Shown: piece after piece, positions 16,112 through 16,819 of the stretch | Position numbering within the stretch: the first letter of the stretch is position 1 | How the letters are laid out: the number at the start of each line of letters is the position of its first letter | Assembly: GCA_002887195.1 (NCBI GenBank) | Contig: PJAB01001154.1 | Span: 1-16,819 of the forward strand | Source: Chrysochromulina parva | Taxonomy: Eukaryota > Haptophyta > Prymnesiales > Chrysochromulinaceae | Direction: 5' to 3' | Length of the DNA: 16,819 bases | Made by a program: the position numbers and the translations under genes | The notes under the pieces: model-generated | Databases searched by the model: none | The model's input: only the letters and a program-made list of their open reading frames with translations | What the model was told of the DNA's origin: nothing

Positions 16112-16819
16112 TCAGCGGGTACGTTCAAGTTCAAGTTCGCCGTCAACGGGTACGTAACTCAAAAAGTCGTCGCAAACAAACTTGGCCGTGGCCGAATTCG
16201 CCATGGGTATGATGTCAAAGTTGGATGAGGAGGTTCCACCTGAAAGTGAGGGCTCCGTCGATGCCGAACGTTGGGTCGCCAAGAGGGCTTGCATGCACGT
16301 TTCGAGCCTCTCGAGCACCGTTCTCATGCTCGGGCGCTCCTCTGGGCGCTGCGCCCAACACTCCCTGATGAGGGCGACGATCGCATTGTAATTCGGGGGC
16401 AGCTCGATCGTTGGCCGATCCCCCCGACAGGCGCTGCGGCAGGCTCCTAGCCCTGCCATCCCCTCAAAAGAGCGGCGTTGATGCGTAAGCTCCCAGAGCA
16501 AGAGCGCAAAGGCGTAGACATCCGCACGGTCCTCGAAGTTGACGAGCGTGCGGCCCAGGCTGAGGCTGCCGCTGTTGCCACCACTCTCGCGCGCCTGACG
16601 TCGCGACGACGCCTCCGCCACCCTCTCGGGCGCAAGATAACGCAGTGTGCCCCCCACTGTGGCCTTGGACTCCTTGTTTCGATCCCGCGCGTAGTTTAGG
16701 CTGAGGCTCGCCAAACCAAAGTCGGAGAGCTTGCAAACCGTGTGGCTCACGTCGAGCAGTGCATTATCCGTCTTGACGTCGGAGTGCAGGATGCCGTGCG
16801 AGTGGAGGAAGCACAGCCC
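16112..16819 (-). CDS. Protein kinase, TKL-like, C-terminal part; truncated by the window edge
   Basis: The frame runs off the right edge, leaving 235 residues from the catalytic loop to the stop at 16112-16114. In order: HSDVKTDN catalytic loop (Asp codon 16778-16780, Asn 16763-16765), DFG (16715-16723), GTLRYLAPERV activation-segment end, RADVYAFALLLWELTHQ (subdomain IX), and RECWAQRPEERPSMRTVLERL (subdomain XI). A tail of about 60 residues follows. The RPxxxxVLERL ending and DVYxF pattern point to TKL-type Ser/Thr kinases. Two departures stand out: the catalytic loop is HSD rather than HRD, a non-RD type less likely to need activation-loop phosphorylation, and subdomain IX has AFA where most kinases have SFG. 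A Ser/Gly/Arg-rich insert of about 20 residues separates APE from DVY. The core catalytic Asp, Asn and DFG are present, so activity is plausible. A broken copy of its tail lies next to it at 15823-15950. Confidence 0.92.
   Translation of the reverse strand, partial: GLCFLHSHGILHSDVKTDNALLDVSHTVCKLSDFGLASLSLNYARDRNKESKATVGGTLRYLAPERVAEASSRRQARESGGNSGSLSLGRTLVNFEDRADVYAFALLLWELTHQRRSFEGMAGLGACRSACRGDRPTIELPPNYNAIVALIRECWAQRPEERPSMRTVLERLETCMQALLATQRSASTEPSLSGGTSSSNFDIIPMANSATAKFVCDDFLSYVPVDGELELERTR

Overview
This window is nuclear DNA from a GC-rich, gene-dense, flagellated unicellular eukaryote. The evidence is long spliced or near-intronless eukaryotic genes with deep GC third-position bias: a CCR4-NOT scaffold, an axonemal dynein assembly factor and a TKL-like protein kinase. 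There are no bacterial operon features. A haptophyte or a similar GC-rich alga fits the composition, the alanine/glutamine-rich inserts and the small intron number, but the lineage is an inference.

Layout. Positions 1-740 are of lower GC. They hold the end of a short acidic/lysine-rich ORF and a decayed Helitron Rep fragment. Positions 742-3627 (+) encode a 961-residue unrecognised protein with a globular N-terminal third, an internal 27-nt repeat array and a very long Ala/Glu-rich coiled-coil tail. Positions 3628-4867 are a mostly gene-free spacer and 5' leader. Positions 4868-13313 (+) encode CNOT1/NOT1, the scaffold of the CCR4-NOT deadenylase, in two exons with an intron at 5484-5646 (predicted 2760 aa). 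Positions 13314-14545 have no supported gene but contain two strong hairpins and a nested tandem repeat. Positions 14546-15367 (-) encode DNAAF19/CCDC103, convergent with CNOT1. Positions 15368-16111 are a repeat-rich spacer with an 83-nt tandem duplication, a pair of 15-nt motifs, homopolymer/CT tracts and a second, broken copy of a kinase tail. Positions 16112-16819 (-) are the C-terminal part of a protein kinase that runs off the right edge.

The genes do not form a functional cluster. CNOT1 is a housekeeping mRNA-decay scaffold, DNAAF19 implies motile cilia or flagella, and the kinase locus looks like a tandemly duplicated, partly decayed family. The most unusual content is the 961-residue protein with a possible selenoprotein-W/H (Rdx)-like segment, the in-frame minisatellites inside both large genes, and short motifs shared between coding arrays and the flanks of genes. 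I did not find a convincing new multi-gene system.
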